Both the position numbers and the translations under genes were made by a program. The notes below the pieces were generated by a model. The model was not told the origin of the DNA, did no database searches, and was given only the letters and a program-made list of their open reading frames with translations. A stretch of DNA of 64,000 nt from Ruegeria haliotis (lineage in GTDB: Bacteria; Pseudomonadota; Alphaproteobacteria; Rhodobacterales; Rhodobacteraceae): the NCBI RefSeq assembly GCF_013377785.1, contig NZ_JABXWT010000007.1, forward strand, positions 88,455 to 152,454, in the 5' to 3' direction. This document shows positions 7,830 through 17,272 of the stretch, piece after piece; the first letter of the stretch is position 1, and each line of letters begins with the position of its first letter.

Positions 7830-8660
7830 TCAATCGGGCAGTTTGCCCTCATTCGTGCGCAGGGCGTCGGCAAGGCGCATCCGGGCCGAGCCCGGACGCA
7901 TCGGTTTGGGTTGGCTGGCATCGGGGGACCAGCCGGTCAGGCAGATCAACTCGAAGGTGGCGGGTAGACGCCCTTCGGGTGTTGCGAAGTGGTCGCGGTA
8001 AATCTGCTGTGCTCTGTCGAACACCTTTCGCCGCGTTGGACGCATTAGGCGATCTGACAGGATATTTGTCTCGGCCATCGCCCGCAGATCGTGCATCAGA
8101 TGGAACAGATCGCGATATTCCGCTGTCAGCGGGGCTGCATCGGCCACGGGCAATGCCAAGCCTGCGCGCTGCAACAAAGCCCCCAGATCGCGTAGTTCGG
8201 CCATGGGGGCGATGCGGGGGCTGAGCCCGCCGGTGACCTCGATTTCGGCCTGTCCCAGCGCAGAGCGCATCTGATGCAGGGTTTCCCCACCCAAACAGAC
8301 AGCTAGCAACAACCCGTCAGGGCGCAAGGCGCGGTGGCATTGGATCAATTGCCCGACCGGATCGTTTGCCCAATGCAAGGCCATGGCGTGGATCACCAGA
8401 TCATGCGCGCCCGGGATCAGGTCCAGAACCTCGACATCTTCCACAATCACGGCTCCGGGCAGCACGTCCTGCCAGATATGCGGGAAACCAGTCACAATCG
8501 CTGGCGCCATAAAGGATCTGTTAACCAAGGACAGCCGATCCTGCACTTCATCAACAGCAGCACGGTGCAGGAACAGGGCATCGTCCTGCGCGCGGGCGCG
8601 TCGGCGAGATAGGGTCTCGCGGTCAAACAGTGAGGGTGCAGTGGACGCAGGCAGTTTCAT
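7830..8660 (-). CDS. SAM-dependent methyltransferase, BioC/NDUFAF5-like
   Basis: A 276-residue class I methyltransferase-fold protein resembling alphaproteobacterial relatives of BioC and the complex I assembly factor NDUFAF5. Visible pieces are LFDRETLSRRRARA at the N-terminus, HDLVIHAMALHWANDPVGQL (motif IV region) and CHRALRPDGLLLAVCLGGETLHQMR. The glycine-rich SAM loop is poorly conserved (AIVTGFPHIW, where family members usually have GxGxG), as is typical of this subgroup, so methyltransferase activity itself is uncertain. The start lies within 20 bases of the divergent comF-like start. Confidence 0.75.
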   Translation of the reverse strand: MKLPASTAPSLFDRETLSRRRARAQDDALFLHRAAVDEVQDRLSLVNRSFMAPAIVTGFPHIWQDVLPGAVIVEDVEVLDLIPGAHDLVIHAMALHWANDPVGQLIQCHRALRPDGLLLAVCLGGETLHQMRSALGQAEIEVTGGLSPRIAPMAELRDLGALLQRAGLALPVADAAPLTAEYRDLFHLMHDLRAMAETNILSDRLMRPTRRKVFDRAQQIYRDHFATPEGRLPATFELICLTGWSPDASQPKPMRPGSARMRLADALRTNEGKLPD

Positions 8661-9405
8661 ACGCCGCAAGTATCGCATTTGGCAGCAAGTTCAAACCGCT
8701 GTCGAGCTGATCTATCCGCCCAGATGCCTGGGCTGCGGCAATCTGACAGAATCAGATTTCGGCCTGTGCGGGTCATGTTGGCGCGACACGCCTTTTATCG
8801 GCGGTGCCGTCTGCGATAGCTGCGGCGCGCCTGTGCCCGGAAACGCGGATGGTCATCGCATCGAATGTGACGATTGCCTGAAAACGCCTCGGCCCTGGCG
8901 TGATGGGCGGGCAGCCTTGTTGTATCAGGCGCGCGCCCGGTCGCTGGTCCTGTCTCTGAAACACGGCGATCGGCCCGAACTGGCCCGACCTGCATCGCGC
9001 TGGATGGCGCAAGCCGGGCGCGCGTTGTTTCGGCCCGACATGCTGATTGCGCCGGTCCCGTTGCATTGGTCTCGCTTGATCAAGCGGAGGTACAATCAGT
9101 CGGCCTTGCTGGCCCAACATCTGGGGCGGGAAACGGGTTTGGACGTTTGCCCCGATCTGCTGGAGCGTCGGGTGCGGACACCGGTACTGGACGGCAAGAC
9201 CGCTGCAGAACGCGCGGAAACCCTGTCGGGAGTAATTTCCCCGCATGCCAAACGAAAACGCAAGATGCAGGGGCGGGATGTGCTGTTGGTCGATGATGTC
9301 ATGACCTCGGGGGCGACGCTGGCCGCATGTACGCAAGCTTGTGCGACAGCCGGGGCAAATCATATTTTCGTGTTGGTACTGGCGCGCGTTGCCAAGGATG
9401 CCTAA
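8641..9405 (+). CDS. comF: ComF-family phosphoribosyltransferase-like protein
   Basis: A 254-residue ComF/GntX-type protein. Cysteine pairs form an N-terminal zinc finger (RCLGCG, CGSCW, CDSCG, CDDC; residues about 25-85). The C-terminal PRTase domain carries the PRPP-binding motif DVLLVDDVMTSGATLAAC near residue 222. The family is linked to DNA uptake in naturally competent bacteria; its catalytic role is unsettled. The chosen GTG at 8641 has GAGGG upstream and makes the 5' ends of this gene and the divergent methyltransferase overlap. Other starts just downstream are possible. Confidence 0.82.
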   Translation: MDAGSFIRRKYRIWQQVQTAVELIYPPRCLGCGNLTESDFGLCGSCWRDTPFIGGAVCDSCGAPVPGNADGHRIECDDCLKTPRPWRDGRAALLYQARARSLVLSLKHGDRPELARPASRWMAQAGRALFRPDMLIAPVPLHWSRLIKRRYNQSALLAQHLGRETGLDVCPDLLERRVRTPVLDGKTAAERAETLSGVISPHAKRKRKMQGRDVLLVDDVMTSGATLAACTQACATAGANHIFVLVLARVAKDA

Positions 9406-9442
9406 TTCGCCGAAGGTTATGCGAAACGCGAAGGGACGGAAT

Positions 9443-9700
9443 ATGAAACCGGTAGAAATCTATACTTCTCCGCTATGCGGCTTTTGCCACGCGGCGAAAC
9501 GGCTGCTGAAACAGAAAGGCGTCGAGTTCAAGGAAATCGACGTGTTGCTGCACCCCAAACGCAAGCCCGAGATGATCAAACGTGCTGGTGGCAAACGGAC
9601 CGTCCCGCAGATCTTTGTCGGTACCGATCATGTCGGAGGGTGTGACGAATTGTACGAACTGGATCGCCAGGGCAAACTGGATCGGTTGCTGGCTGTCTGA
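9443..9700 (+). CDS. grxC: glutaredoxin 3
   Basis: An 85-residue glutaredoxin with the redox site CGFC at residues 12-15 in place of the usual CPYC, the cis-proline motif TVPQIF, and the glutathione-binding GGCDEL. It reduces disulfides and glutathione adducts in the cytoplasm. AGGGACGGA precedes the ATG. Its stop overlaps the nitrilase start (TGATG), in a run comF-grxC-nitrilase-marR. Confidence 0.93.
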   Translation: MKPVEIYTSPLCGFCHAAKRLLKQKGVEFKEIDVLLHPKRKPEMIKRAGGKRTVPQIFVGTDHVGGCDELYELDRQGKLDRLLAV

Positions 9701-10530
9701 TGAAAACTGCGCTGCTGCAAATCACCTCATCGGACAATCCGGTCGAGAATCTGGATATGGTTCGCACCATGATGGACCGGGCCGCCCAGGAAGGTGCCCA
9801 GTTTATCCTGACGCCCGAAGTCACCAACTGCGTCTCGACCAGCACGACGCGGCAGCGCGATGTTCTGCAGCACGAAGAAGACGATATCACACTGGCAGGC
9901 TTGCGTGAGCAGGCCGTCGCGCTGGGCGTATGGGTGCTTATTGGATCGCTGGCGATCAAGACTCATGACGCGGACGGGCGCTTTGCGAACCGGTCTTACA
10001 TGATCGGCCCGAAAGGGCAGATTGTTGCCCAGTATGACAAGATCCACATGTTCGACGTACAGGTCACTGAAACCGAGACATTTCGCGAATCAGCTAACTA
10101 CCGGCCCGGCACTACAGCCGTCGTCGCCGATACAGATTTCGGCAAAGTTGGCCTGACCATCTGCTATGATATCCGTTTCCCCCATCTGTATTCCGCGCTG
10201 GCACAGGCTGGGGCGCGAGTCATTACCGTTCCGGCGGCATTTTCGCCGGTTACAGGGGTGGCGCACTGGGAATCACTGCTGCGCGCGCGGGCCATCGAAA
10301 ACGGCTGTTGGGTGATTGCGCCGGCTCAGACCGGTGAACATCCCAAAACACGTGGAAAAACACGCAATACACACGGTCATAGCATGGTTGTGGCCCCATG
10401 GGGCGAGGTCGTCATCGACGCAGGCACCGATCCGGGCATTCACATTTTCGATTTGGATGATAGTTCTGTGACAGAGGCGCGCCGTCGCGTACCGTCTTTG
10501 ACACATGTCCGTTCCTTTGACGGGCCCTGA
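9700..10530 (+). CDS. carbon-nitrogen hydrolase (Nit/omega-amidase-like)
   Basis: A 276-residue nitrilase-superfamily enzyme with the catalytic triad visible: Glu in ILTPEVTN (about 43), Lys in QYDKIHMFDV (about 111), and Cys in GLTICYDIRFPHLY (about 150). It is closest in layout to the Nit1/Nit2 branch (deaminated-glutathione amidase or omega-amidase), which would fit a neighbour to glutaredoxin. The substrate cannot be fixed from sequence. Translationally coupled to grxC. Confidence 0.85.
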   Translation: MKTALLQITSSDNPVENLDMVRTMMDRAAQEGAQFILTPEVTNCVSTSTTRQRDVLQHEEDDITLAGLREQAVALGVWVLIGSLAIKTHDADGRFANRSYMIGPKGQIVAQYDKIHMFDVQVTETETFRESANYRPGTTAVVADTDFGKVGLTICYDIRFPHLYSALAQAGARVITVPAAFSPVTGVAHWESLLRARAIENGCWVIAPAQTGEHPKTRGKTRNTHGHSMVVAPWGEVVIDAGTDPGIHIFDLDDSSVTEARRRVPSLTHVRSFDGP

Positions 10531-10544
10531 TCCAGAACCGGACC

Positions 10545-10985
10545 ATGACTGACGAAAAGAATGCCCTGGCGGTCACGCTGTTCAGCGAGATCCTGACTGC
10601 CGATCAACTGTTGCGCAACCGGCTGAGCCGGGTGCTGCCCAAGGGCATGGAAATCTCGCATTTCTCGGTGCTGAATCATCTGGTCTTTATCGGAGATGAG
10701 CGCAGCCCGGCGCAACTGGCCAGTACATTCCACGTGACCCGAGGGGCCATTACCAACACATTGGCCAAGCTGGAATGGGCCGGATACATTCATATCCGCC
10801 CCGACTGGGACGACGCGCGCCGAAAGATGGTGGCGATCAGCCCCGCTGGCCGCCGCGCGCGCGATCAGGCGATTTCCGCGATTGCGCCACTGATCAACCG
10901 CGTGGTCGGAGAGCTGGGGCTGGAGCGGGTCCGAAGCACACTGCCCGTGCTACGGGATTTGCGGTTGCAGCTTGAGGGGGAGTAG
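10545..10985 (+). CDS. MarR-family transcriptional regulator
   Basis: A 146-residue winged-helix protein: helix-turn-helix SPAQLASTFHVTRGAITNTLAKLEWAGYI (about 46-75) and wing DWDDARRKMVAISPAG (about 80-96). It begins 14 bases after the nitrilase gene and is the last gene of that run. The ligand and targets are unknown. Confidence 0.85.
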   Translation: MTDEKNALAVTLFSEILTADQLLRNRLSRVLPKGMEISHFSVLNHLVFIGDERSPAQLASTFHVTRGAITNTLAKLEWAGYIHIRPDWDDARRKMVAISPAGRRARDQAISAIAPLINRVVGELGLERVRSTLPVLRDLRLQLEGE

Positions 10986-11085
10986 GGGCTGAGGTCAGCG
11001 GCCTACTGGGGTGATGGCTTTGTCTATGAGGGCAACGACCCTTCCAGTTGCGGCCATGTTTTTTGCTTTATCGGAGATTCATTGA

Positions 11086-11622
11086 TTGAAGAATTATTTG
11101 ATAGGTGGGTGCATATGTCTGCTAGGGATTTTGATCATCGGCATCGAGCCGTTGCAGCGAGCGATAAACGACTCAATGAACCGAGGCACCCTGAAGGGTG
11201 CGGAAACTTGCATATCCTATTCAAGCAGTGAACTTCTTTCAACGGAAACGATTAGATCAACTTGCGTAAATGCGTTTCAAATGCCCCTTTTTGATCACGA
11301 TCACGCAACAGGTCGTGCAGGGCCTTGGATGGAACCAGGGGTCGCAGGTTGGGAAGGTATTTTAGAGAACAAGATGCCTGACTTTGTTACAACTTGGGTA
11401 CAGATTTCAGTAAGCATCTACGATCCGGGAGGCGTCGAACAGGAGTATTTTGCCGAAACTTCGATCTGGATCGATCCTCAAGACGAAGCGGAGTTTCGGA
11501 TGAAGATACCCGCACTCAAGCGCGAACAAATTGAAGGCATCGAGTTTTGCGAGAATGACAATCCAGCGCCGAAAGCGTGCATGGAATGGGGTGTCAAACG
11601 CATATTGGGGCTTTCGATTTAG
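11086..11622 (+). CDS. membrane-anchored protein of unknown function
   Basis: A 178-residue protein not recognised. One N-terminal hydrophobic segment (about 4-20, LIGGCICLLGILIIGIEPL) suggests a membrane anchor or uncleaved signal; the rest is soluble with several cysteines (Cys43, Cys60, Cys162, Cys171). The start is TTG with GGAGA at a suitable distance. It is more A+T-rich than its neighbours and sits between marR and the oppositely oriented ubiG, so it may be a recent insertion. Confidence 0.6.
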   Translation: MKNYLIGGCICLLGILIIGIEPLQRAINDSMNRGTLKGAETCISYSSSELLSTETIRSTCVNAFQMPLFDHDHATGRAGPWMEPGVAGWEGILENKMPDFVTTWVQISVSIYDPGGVEQEYFAETSIWIDPQDEAEFRMKIPALKREQIEGIEFCENDNPAPKACMEWGVKRILGLSI

Positions 11623-11648
11623 GCCTAGTACCCGCTTCACGGCCAAAC

Positions 11649-12395
11649 TTACCCCGGCTTCACACTCGCAGTCACATAATTCACGCTCAGATCCCGGTCC
11701 GAGATCGACCAGCTCCACAGGATCGGGTTGAACACAAACCCCTTACGATCCACCGGCTCCAGCCCGGCTTGGCGCAGCAGGTCGAACAGCTCATCAGGGG
11801 TGACGAACTTGTCCCACTCATGGGTACCACGCGGCAGCCAGCGCATGACGACCTCGGCCCCCAAAATGGCCATCGCATAGGATTTCGGGTTGCGGTTGAT
11901 GGTTGAGCATATCTCAAGCCCGCCGGGTTTCAGCAATTGCTGCGTGGCGGTCAGGTAGCTTAGCGGATCGGCAACGTGCTCAACCACTTCCATGTTCAAA
12001 ACAACGTCGAACTGTTCGCCTGCCTCGGCCATCGCCTCGGCCGTTGTGTGGCGATAATCGATTCGCAGCCCCGATTGTTCTGCGTGGACGCGCGCGACCG
12101 GTAAATTGCCCTCAGCAGCATCAGCGCCGACAACCTCGGCACCCAGACGTGCCATTGGTTCGCTCAGCAAGCCGCCGCCACAGCCGATATCCAGCAGGCG
12201 CAGGCCCTCGAACGGCTTTGCAGCCTTCAAATCGCGATCAAATTCACCCGCAATCTGTTGCGTGATATAATCCAGTCGACAGGGGTTGAGCATGTGCAAC
12301 GGCTTGAATTTCCCATGCGGGTCCCACCATTCCGCGGCCATTGCCTCAAATTTTGCGATCTCGGAAGGGTCAACCGTGTTCGGATGCGCTTGCAT
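11649..12395 (-). CDS. ubiG: ubiquinone biosynthesis O-methyltransferase
   Basis: A 248-residue SAM methyltransferase that carries out both O-methylations in ubiquinone synthesis. Family marks are the N-terminal [25 protein letters not shown], motif [21 protein letters not shown], and [16 protein letters not shown]. Length and start match the family. ubiB and ubiE lie elsewhere in the window (25.8-28.1 kb). It is divergent from the proline iminopeptidase gene with a 48-base gap. Confidence 0.95.
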   Translation of the reverse strand: MQAHPNTVDPSEIAKFEAMAAEWWDPHGKFKPLHMLNPCRLDYITQQIAGEFDRDLKAAKPFEGLRLLDIGCGGGLLSEPMARLGAEVVGADAAEGNLPVARVHAEQSGLRIDYRHTTAEAMAEAGEQFDVVLNMEVVEHVADPLSYLTATQQLLKPGGLEICSTINRNPKSYAMAILGAEVVMRWLPRGTHEWDKFVTPDELFDLLRQAGLEPVDRKGFVFNPILWSWSISDRDLSVNYVTASVKPG

Positions 12396-12443
12396 TCCTG
12401 TCTCCGTGTGCTCTTTTACGCTTAAGGACTATACAGGCCCATA

Positions 12444-13421
12444 ATGGACAAGTACCCGGACCAAAAGCGCGCAGTTCAATATCTGTACCCGCCGACCGAG
12501 CCATTCGATCAGCGATTGGTCAGTGTGGGCGATGGGCACCAGATTTATATGGAGCAAAGCGGTAATCCCAATGGGGTGCCGGTGGTGGTTCTGCATGGCG
12601 GCCCGGGTGGCGGATGCAGCCCGGCGATGCGGCGGTATTTCGATCCCCGTGTGTTCCGGGTGATTCTGTTCGATCAGCGTGGCTGCGGGAAATCGCGGCC
12701 GCACGCTTCGGTCGAGGATAACACGACCTGGCATCTGGTCGCGGACATTGAGCGCCTGCGGAGCTTGCTCGACATCGAGGATTGGATCGTCTTTGGCGGC
12801 AGCTGGGGGGCAACGCTGGCGCTGATTTATGCGCAGACGCACCCGGATCGCGTCAGCCGACTGGTTCTGCGCGGTGTTTTCCTGATGACACAGGCAGAAC
12901 TGGATTGGTTCTACGGCGGTGGGTCCGGAAAGTTCTGGCCTGAACAGTGGTCGAAGTTTACCTCATTGCTGTCCGAGGATGAGCTGTCCGACACAATTGC
13001 CGCTTATAACAAACGTCTGTTTTCGGGCGACCGCGCGACGGAAATTCTATACGCGCGGGCCTGGTCCAGTTGGGAAAATGCACTGGCCTCGATTCATTCC
13101 AATGGTGCAGCCGGTGAAAGTCCGGGCGAATATGCCCGGGCCTTTGCAAGGCTTGAGAATCACTATTTCATCAATGGCGGCTTTCTTGAAAAGGACGGGC
13201 AGATCCTGGATCAGATGGACAAGATCGCCCATATCCCCGGCCATATCGTGCAAGGGCGTTATGATATGATTTGCCCACCGCAAGCCGCCTGGAAACTGTC
13301 CGAGCGGTGGCCGAATGCCGAGCTGAAGATGGTGCGGCACGCAGGCCACGCACTGTCTGAACCCGGGATCAGCGCCGAACTGGTGCGCATCATGGATCGC
13401 GTGGCGGAGGGATCGACATGA
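12444..13421 (+). CDS. pip: proline iminopeptidase
   Basis: A 325-residue alpha/beta hydrolase (peptidase family S33) releasing N-terminal proline from peptides. Seen are the oxyanion motif HGGPGGGCSP, DQRGCGKSRPHA, the nucleophile elbow GGSWGATLAL (Ser near 111) and a C-terminal histidine in VRHAGHALSEPG. The stop overlaps the next gene's start as ATGA, so the peptidase and a peptide-binding-like protein are co-translated. Confidence 0.93.
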   Translation: MDKYPDQKRAVQYLYPPTEPFDQRLVSVGDGHQIYMEQSGNPNGVPVVVLHGGPGGGCSPAMRRYFDPRVFRVILFDQRGCGKSRPHASVEDNTTWHLVADIERLRSLLDIEDWIVFGGSWGATLALIYAQTHPDRVSRLVLRGVFLMTQAELDWFYGGGSGKFWPEQWSKFTSLLSEDELSDTIAAYNKRLFSGDRATEILYARAWSSWENALASIHSNGAAGESPGEYARAFARLENHYFINGGFLEKDGQILDQMDKIAHIPGHIVQGRYDMICPPQAAWKLSERWPNAELKMVRHAGHALSEPGISAELVRIMDRVAEGST

Positions 13422-14239
13422 CCCGGATTGATCGCCGTGCTCTGTTTGCCTCGGGTGCTGCCGCTGCGCTGCTGGCGGCAACGGGTGCGTCACTGGCAGA
13501 TACGCCAAAGTTCGGCGGAGTACTGCGGTTGGCCGTTCCCCGGGATGACAGTTTGGAACAAGTCGCGCGCGGTGCGGTCTTTGATAACCTGACCGAAATT
13601 GCCCCGGACGGCACACTGCGCGGGGAACTGGTGACCGGATGGCAGACCGATGCGGACGCGCGCGTCTGGACATTCGATCTGCGCGACGACGCCGTGTTCC
13701 ATGATGGCGGGGCGCTTGATGTAGGGGATGTTCTGGCCGTATTGGACGATTTCGGACGCACTGAAGCGCTGGCCCCCAACCGAGTGTATCTGGAGCTGTC
13801 CGAAGCCAATCCTGGCCTGCCGTTCCTGTTGGCGGACAGCCGTTTTGTCATCACGCGTGCCGGGCAGGGCGTAACGCCCTTGAATTCCGCCAATGGGACC
13901 GGATGCTACCGCGTTGACCGGGCCGAGGATGATCGGCACTTTTTGGGACGTCGCGCTGCAAGCCACTATAAGGATGGTCAAGCTGGCTGGGTGGATGCCC
14001 TCGAAATCATTGTGATTCCCGACGCCCATGTTCGGGCCGAAGCGTTGCGTGACGGCTATGTCGACGTTGTCGCTGTACCAAATCCGGAAGATACGCGCCG
14101 CATCCGGGGTCTGCGTTATTACCCATCCGAGGCTGATATGGCGCTGGCCGTGTCTTCGAATGTCGGGATGCCGCGGCAAATCGGTCAGCGCGGTTTGTTG
14201 GATGATGGGCGTATCGCGGAACGGTGGTGGATGGCATGA
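13418..14239 (+). CDS. half-size extracellular solute-binding protein, family 5 (peptide type)
   Basis: A 273-residue protein with a signal peptide ([22 protein letters not shown], twin-arginine-like) and the N-terminal lobe of an SBP_bac_5 peptide-binding protein: [48 protein letters not shown] and NGTGCYRV. Typical members have about 500 residues; here the second lobe is essentially missing and the protein stops cleanly after WWMA. No permease or ATPase genes are nearby. It may be a stable reduced paralogue or a decayed gene; co-translation with pip favours expression. Confidence 0.75.
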   Translation: MTRIDRRALFASGAAAALLAATGASLADTPKFGGVLRLAVPRDDSLEQVARGAVFDNLTEIAPDGTLRGELVTGWQTDADARVWTFDLRDDAVFHDGGALDVGDVLAVLDDFGRTEALAPNRVYLELSEANPGLPFLLADSRFVITRAGQGVTPLNSANGTGCYRVDRAEDDRHFLGRRAASHYKDGQAGWVDALEIIVIPDAHVRAEALRDGYVDVVAVPNPEDTRRIRGLRYYPSEADMALAVSSNVGMPRQIGQRGLLDDGRIAERWWMA

Positions 14240-14275
14240 AACTGGCCTAAATCCGATCACGATCTTTTCCGGGGG

Positions 14276-14304
14276 TTGCAGACTCGGAAACTCCTGCGTA
14301 TATG
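14276..14304 (+). promoter_or_regulatory. sigma70-type promoter of the rimP-nusA-ylxR-infB operon
   Basis: TTGCAG (14276-14281), 17 bases, then TATATG (14299-14304), just after the solute-binding gene and 104 bases before rimP. Confidence 0.65.
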
Positions 14305-14360
14305 CAGTTGCAACAGCGGCGCGTCGGACTTCTGGTCCGGGGCTCCACCGGAAATTTCGA

Positions 14361-14382
14361 CGGGCCGCGCGCCCGTTTTTTT
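14361..14382 (+). terminator. leader terminator hairpin upstream of rimP (possible attenuator)
   Basis: CGGGC/GCCCG with loop cgcgc is followed by seven T, 26 bases before the rimP ATG and downstream of the promoter at 14276. A second small hairpin CGGAC/GTCCG lies at 14325-14339. A terminator inside an essential operon's leader suggests attenuation or NusA-dependent feedback; that part is inference. Confidence 0.6.
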
Positions 14383-14408
14383 GTGCCCGGACAAGGGTAG
14401 AGCACCAG

Positions 14409-14999
14409 ATGACAAACGACCTGATAGCCAAAGCAGCCATCGACCGGCGACTGGCCGAGATCATCATCCCCGTGATCGAAGATCTCGGGTATGAGCTGGT
14501 CCGCATCCGCTTGATGAGCGGTAAGCAGACGACGCTGCAGATCATGGCCGACAAACCCGATGGCGGGATCGAAGTCGATGATTGCGGCGAGATTTCGAAC
14601 GCGGTCAGCGCCACGCTGGATGTCGAGGACCCTATTCTCGATGCTTACGCGTTGGAAGTTTCCAGCCCTGGTATTGACCGCCCTCTGACTCGCCTCAAGG
14701 ATTTTGAGATGTTCGAGGGGTATGAGGCCAAGATCGAGACGTCGGAACTGATCGATGGCCGCCGCCGCTTTAAGGGCGAACTGGCCGGGATCGAAGGCGA
14801 CGAGGTTCTGATTAACATCTCCGAAGGGGACGAGATCATTACAATCGGCCTGCAATTCGACTGGCTGAGCGACGCCAAGCTGGTCCTGACCGATGACCTG
14901 ATCAAAGAAATGCTGCGCCAACGCAAAGATGCGGGCGCCCTGAATGAAAACGCCTTCGACGAGATTGAGACCGAAGGGTCCGAAGAGGAGACGAACTGA
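14409..14999 (+). CDS. rimP: ribosome maturation factor RimP
   Basis: A 196-residue RimP needed for 30S subunit maturation. Visible are [20 protein letters not shown], the central [20 protein letters not shown] and [18 protein letters not shown], with an acidic C-terminal tail. The start at 14409 is the first family-consistent ATG after the leader hairpin. Its stop overlaps nusA (TGATG). Confidence 0.95.
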   Translation: MTNDLIAKAAIDRRLAEIIIPVIEDLGYELVRIRLMSGKQTTLQIMADKPDGGIEVDDCGEISNAVSATLDVEDPILDAYALEVSSPGIDRPLTRLKDFEMFEGYEAKIETSELIDGRRRFKGELAGIEGDEVLINISEGDEIITIGLQFDWLSDAKLVLTDDLIKEMLRQRKDAGALNENAFDEIETEGSEEETN

Positions 15000-16618
15000 T
15001 GGCAATTACCTCAGCCAACCAGCTGGAGCTGTTGCAAACCGCCGAGGCCGTGGCCCGCGAAAAGATGATCGACCCCGGTCTGGTTGTCGAAGCGATGGAA
15101 GAATCGCTCGCTCGCGCTGCCAAGAGCCGTTATGGGGCCGAGATGGACATTCGGGTGTCGATCGACCGTAAAACCGGCAAAGCGACCTTCACTCGTGTCC
15201 GCACTGTGGTTACCGACGAAGAGCTGGAAAACTATCAGGCCGAGATGACTGTCGAACAGGCGCGCCAGTACATGGAAGCGCCCGAAGTCGGCAACGTCTA
15301 CGTCGAAGAGGTTCCCCCTGTCGAAATGGGTCGCATCGCTGCGCAATCAGCGAAACAGGTGATTCTGCAAAAGGTCCGTGAGGCCGAGCGTGATCGTCAG
15401 TACGAAGACTTCAAGGATCGTGCAGGTACTATCATCAACGGCGCCGTCAAACGCGAAGAGTTTGGCAACGTCATCATCGATCTGGGTGGGGCCGAGGCCG
15501 TTCTGCGTCGCAACGACAAGATCGGACGCGAAAGCTATCGCCCGAACGACCGCGTGCGCGCGTATATCAAGGAAGTGCGCCGCGAAGTGCGTGGCCACCA
15601 GATCTTCCTGTCGCGCACCGCGCCTGAATTCATGGCCGAGCTGTTCAAGATGGAAGTGCCGGAAATCTATGACGGCATCATCGAGGTCAAGGCCGTGGCC
15701 CGTGACCCCGGTTCGCGTGCCAAGATCGCCGTTATTTCTTATGACGGTTCCATCGACCCCGTTGGGGCGTGCGTTGGTATGCGCGGCAGTCGTGTGCAGG
15801 CCGTTGTGAACGAGCTGCAGGGTGAGAAAATCGACATCATTCCGTGGAACGAAGATCAACCGACCTTTTTGGTGAATGCGCTGCAGCCTGCAGAGGTTTC
15901 CAAGGTGGTTCTGGACGAAGAAGCCGGCAAGATCGAGGTTGTCGTTCCCGAGGAGCAGTTGAGCCTTGCCATCGGTCGTCGTGGTCAGAACGTGCGTCTG
16001 GCCAGCCAGCTGACCAATCTGGACATCGACATCATGACCGAGATTGAAGAATCGGCCCGTCGTCAGAAGGAATTTGAAGCCCGCACCGGTCTGTTTATGG
16101 ACAGCCTGGATCTGGACGAATTCTTCGCCCAGCTGCTGGTGTCCGAAGGCTTCACCAACCTCGAAGAGGTTGCCTATGTCGAGCTCGACGAACTGCTGGT
16201 GATTGACGGTGTTGACGAAGGCACCGCGCAGGAACTGCAGACCCGTGCACGTGAACACCTGGAGGCACAGGCCAAGGCGGCTTTGGATGCTGCGCGCGCT
16301 CTGGGCGTCGAGGACAGCCTTATTGAATTCGAAGGTCTGACACCCCAGATGGTAGAGGCATTGGCCAAGGACGACGTCAAAACGTTGGAAGACTTCGCCA
16401 CCTGCGCTGACTGGGAACTGGCCGGTGGCTGGACAACGGTCGATGGTGAACGCATCAAGGATGACGGTGTTCTGGAGCCTCTCGGTGTCACGCTGGAAGA
16501 GGCGCAAGATTTGGTCATGACCGCACGTATCATGTTGGGCTGGGTCGATCCGGCCGAGCTTGAGCAGGCCGACGAAGAGATTGACGACGAAACAACTGAA
16601 GAGGAGGCCGAGGCCTGA
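14999..16618 (+). CDS. nusA: transcription termination/antitermination factor NusA
   Basis: A 539-residue NusA that binds RNA polymerase and controls pausing, termination and antitermination. Order of domains: N-terminal polymerase-binding domain (1-125), S1 domain (about 135-200), two KH domains (about 230-345; VGACVGMRGSRVQAV and LAIGRRGQNVRLASQL), then C-terminal acidic repeats (about 360-520) and an acidic tail. Cotranscribed with rimP and infB, the usual order. Confidence 0.96.
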   Translation: MAITSANQLELLQTAEAVAREKMIDPGLVVEAMEESLARAAKSRYGAEMDIRVSIDRKTGKATFTRVRTVVTDEELENYQAEMTVEQARQYMEAPEVGNVYVEEVPPVEMGRIAAQSAKQVILQKVREAERDRQYEDFKDRAGTIINGAVKREEFGNVIIDLGGAEAVLRRNDKIGRESYRPNDRVRAYIKEVRREVRGHQIFLSRTAPEFMAELFKMEVPEIYDGIIEVKAVARDPGSRAKIAVISYDGSIDPVGACVGMRGSRVQAVVNELQGEKIDIIPWNEDQPTFLVNALQPAEVSKVVLDEEAGKIEVVVPEEQLSLAIGRRGQNVRLASQLTNLDIDIMTEIEESARRQKEFEARTGLFMDSLDLDEFFAQLLVSEGFTNLEEVAYVELDELLVIDGVDEGTAQELQTRAREHLEAQAKAALDAARALGVEDSLIEFEGLTPQMVEALAKDDVKTLEDFATCADWELAGGWTTVDGERIKDDGVLEPLGVTLEEAQDLVMTARIMLGWVDPAELEQADEEIDDETTEEEAEA

Positions 16619-16640
16619 TCTCGGGCTTCGGGTGGCGCAA

Positions 16641-17264
16641 ATGGGTCGCGGTGGCGTCCATAAGGATCGGTCAGATGGACCAGAGCGAAAGTGCATCGCT
16701 ACGGGCGAGGTTCAGCCAAAGTACGGGCTGATCCGCTTTGTGACGGGGCCGGACGGTCAGGTCTATCCGGATGTCGCGGCAAAATTGCCGGGGCGTGGTG
16801 TCTATGTTGCGGCGGACAAGTCTGCGCTGGACAAGGCCGTGGGCAAAAAGCTGTTCGCGCGCGGGTTCAAGGCGCAGGTGACTGTGCCTCAGGATTTGGC
16901 TGGTGAGGTCGAGCGACAGGTGTTGCGTCGTGTGATCGAGTTGTTGAGTCTGGCGCGCAAATCCGGTGATGCGGTTGCGGGCTATGAAAAGGTCAAGACG
17001 TGGCTGGACCGGGAAGACGCACAGGTGCTGATTCAGGCTGCTGATGGGTCGGGGCGCGGCAAGTCCAAGCTGAGCACGCCGCACTTCGGCAAATACATCG
17101 GTTGGCTGACCGCGGACGAGTTAGGACAGGCATTTGGGCGCCAAACCGTGATTCATGCGGCGCTGGCCTCTGGTGGACTCGCCAAACGTGTTGTAGAGGA
17201 AGCGCAGCGCCTGCGTGGCTTGCGCGAAACGGATGACGGCGGCAAGGGCCGCACGGAAGGGTAA
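16641..17264 (+). CDS. YlxR/L7Ae fused RNA-binding protein
   Basis: A 207-residue protein. The N-terminal YlxR (DUF448) domain is seen in [21 protein letters not shown] and [13 protein letters not shown] (about 14-80). The C-terminal half (about 100-190) resembles an L7Ae/YlxQ-type RNA-binding domain ([21 protein letters not shown]). In Firmicutes these are two separate genes in the nusA-infB operon; here they are one chain. The exact RNA target is unknown. ATG at 16641 lies 22 bases after nusA. Confidence 0.85.
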   Translation: MGRGGVHKDRSDGPERKCIATGEVQPKYGLIRFVTGPDGQVYPDVAAKLPGRGVYVAADKSALDKAVGKKLFARGFKAQVTVPQDLAGEVERQVLRRVIELLSLARKSGDAVAGYEKVKTWLDREDAQVLIQAADGSGRGKSKLSTPHFGKYIGWLTADELGQAFGRQTVIHAALASGGLAKRVVEEAQRLRGLRETDDGGKGRTEG

Positions 17265-17272
17265 GAAGCTTT

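Noticed and set aside
15347..16696. 449-codon minus-strand frame over nusA
   Set aside because: Antisense shadow in a GC-rich gene; no family resemblance.
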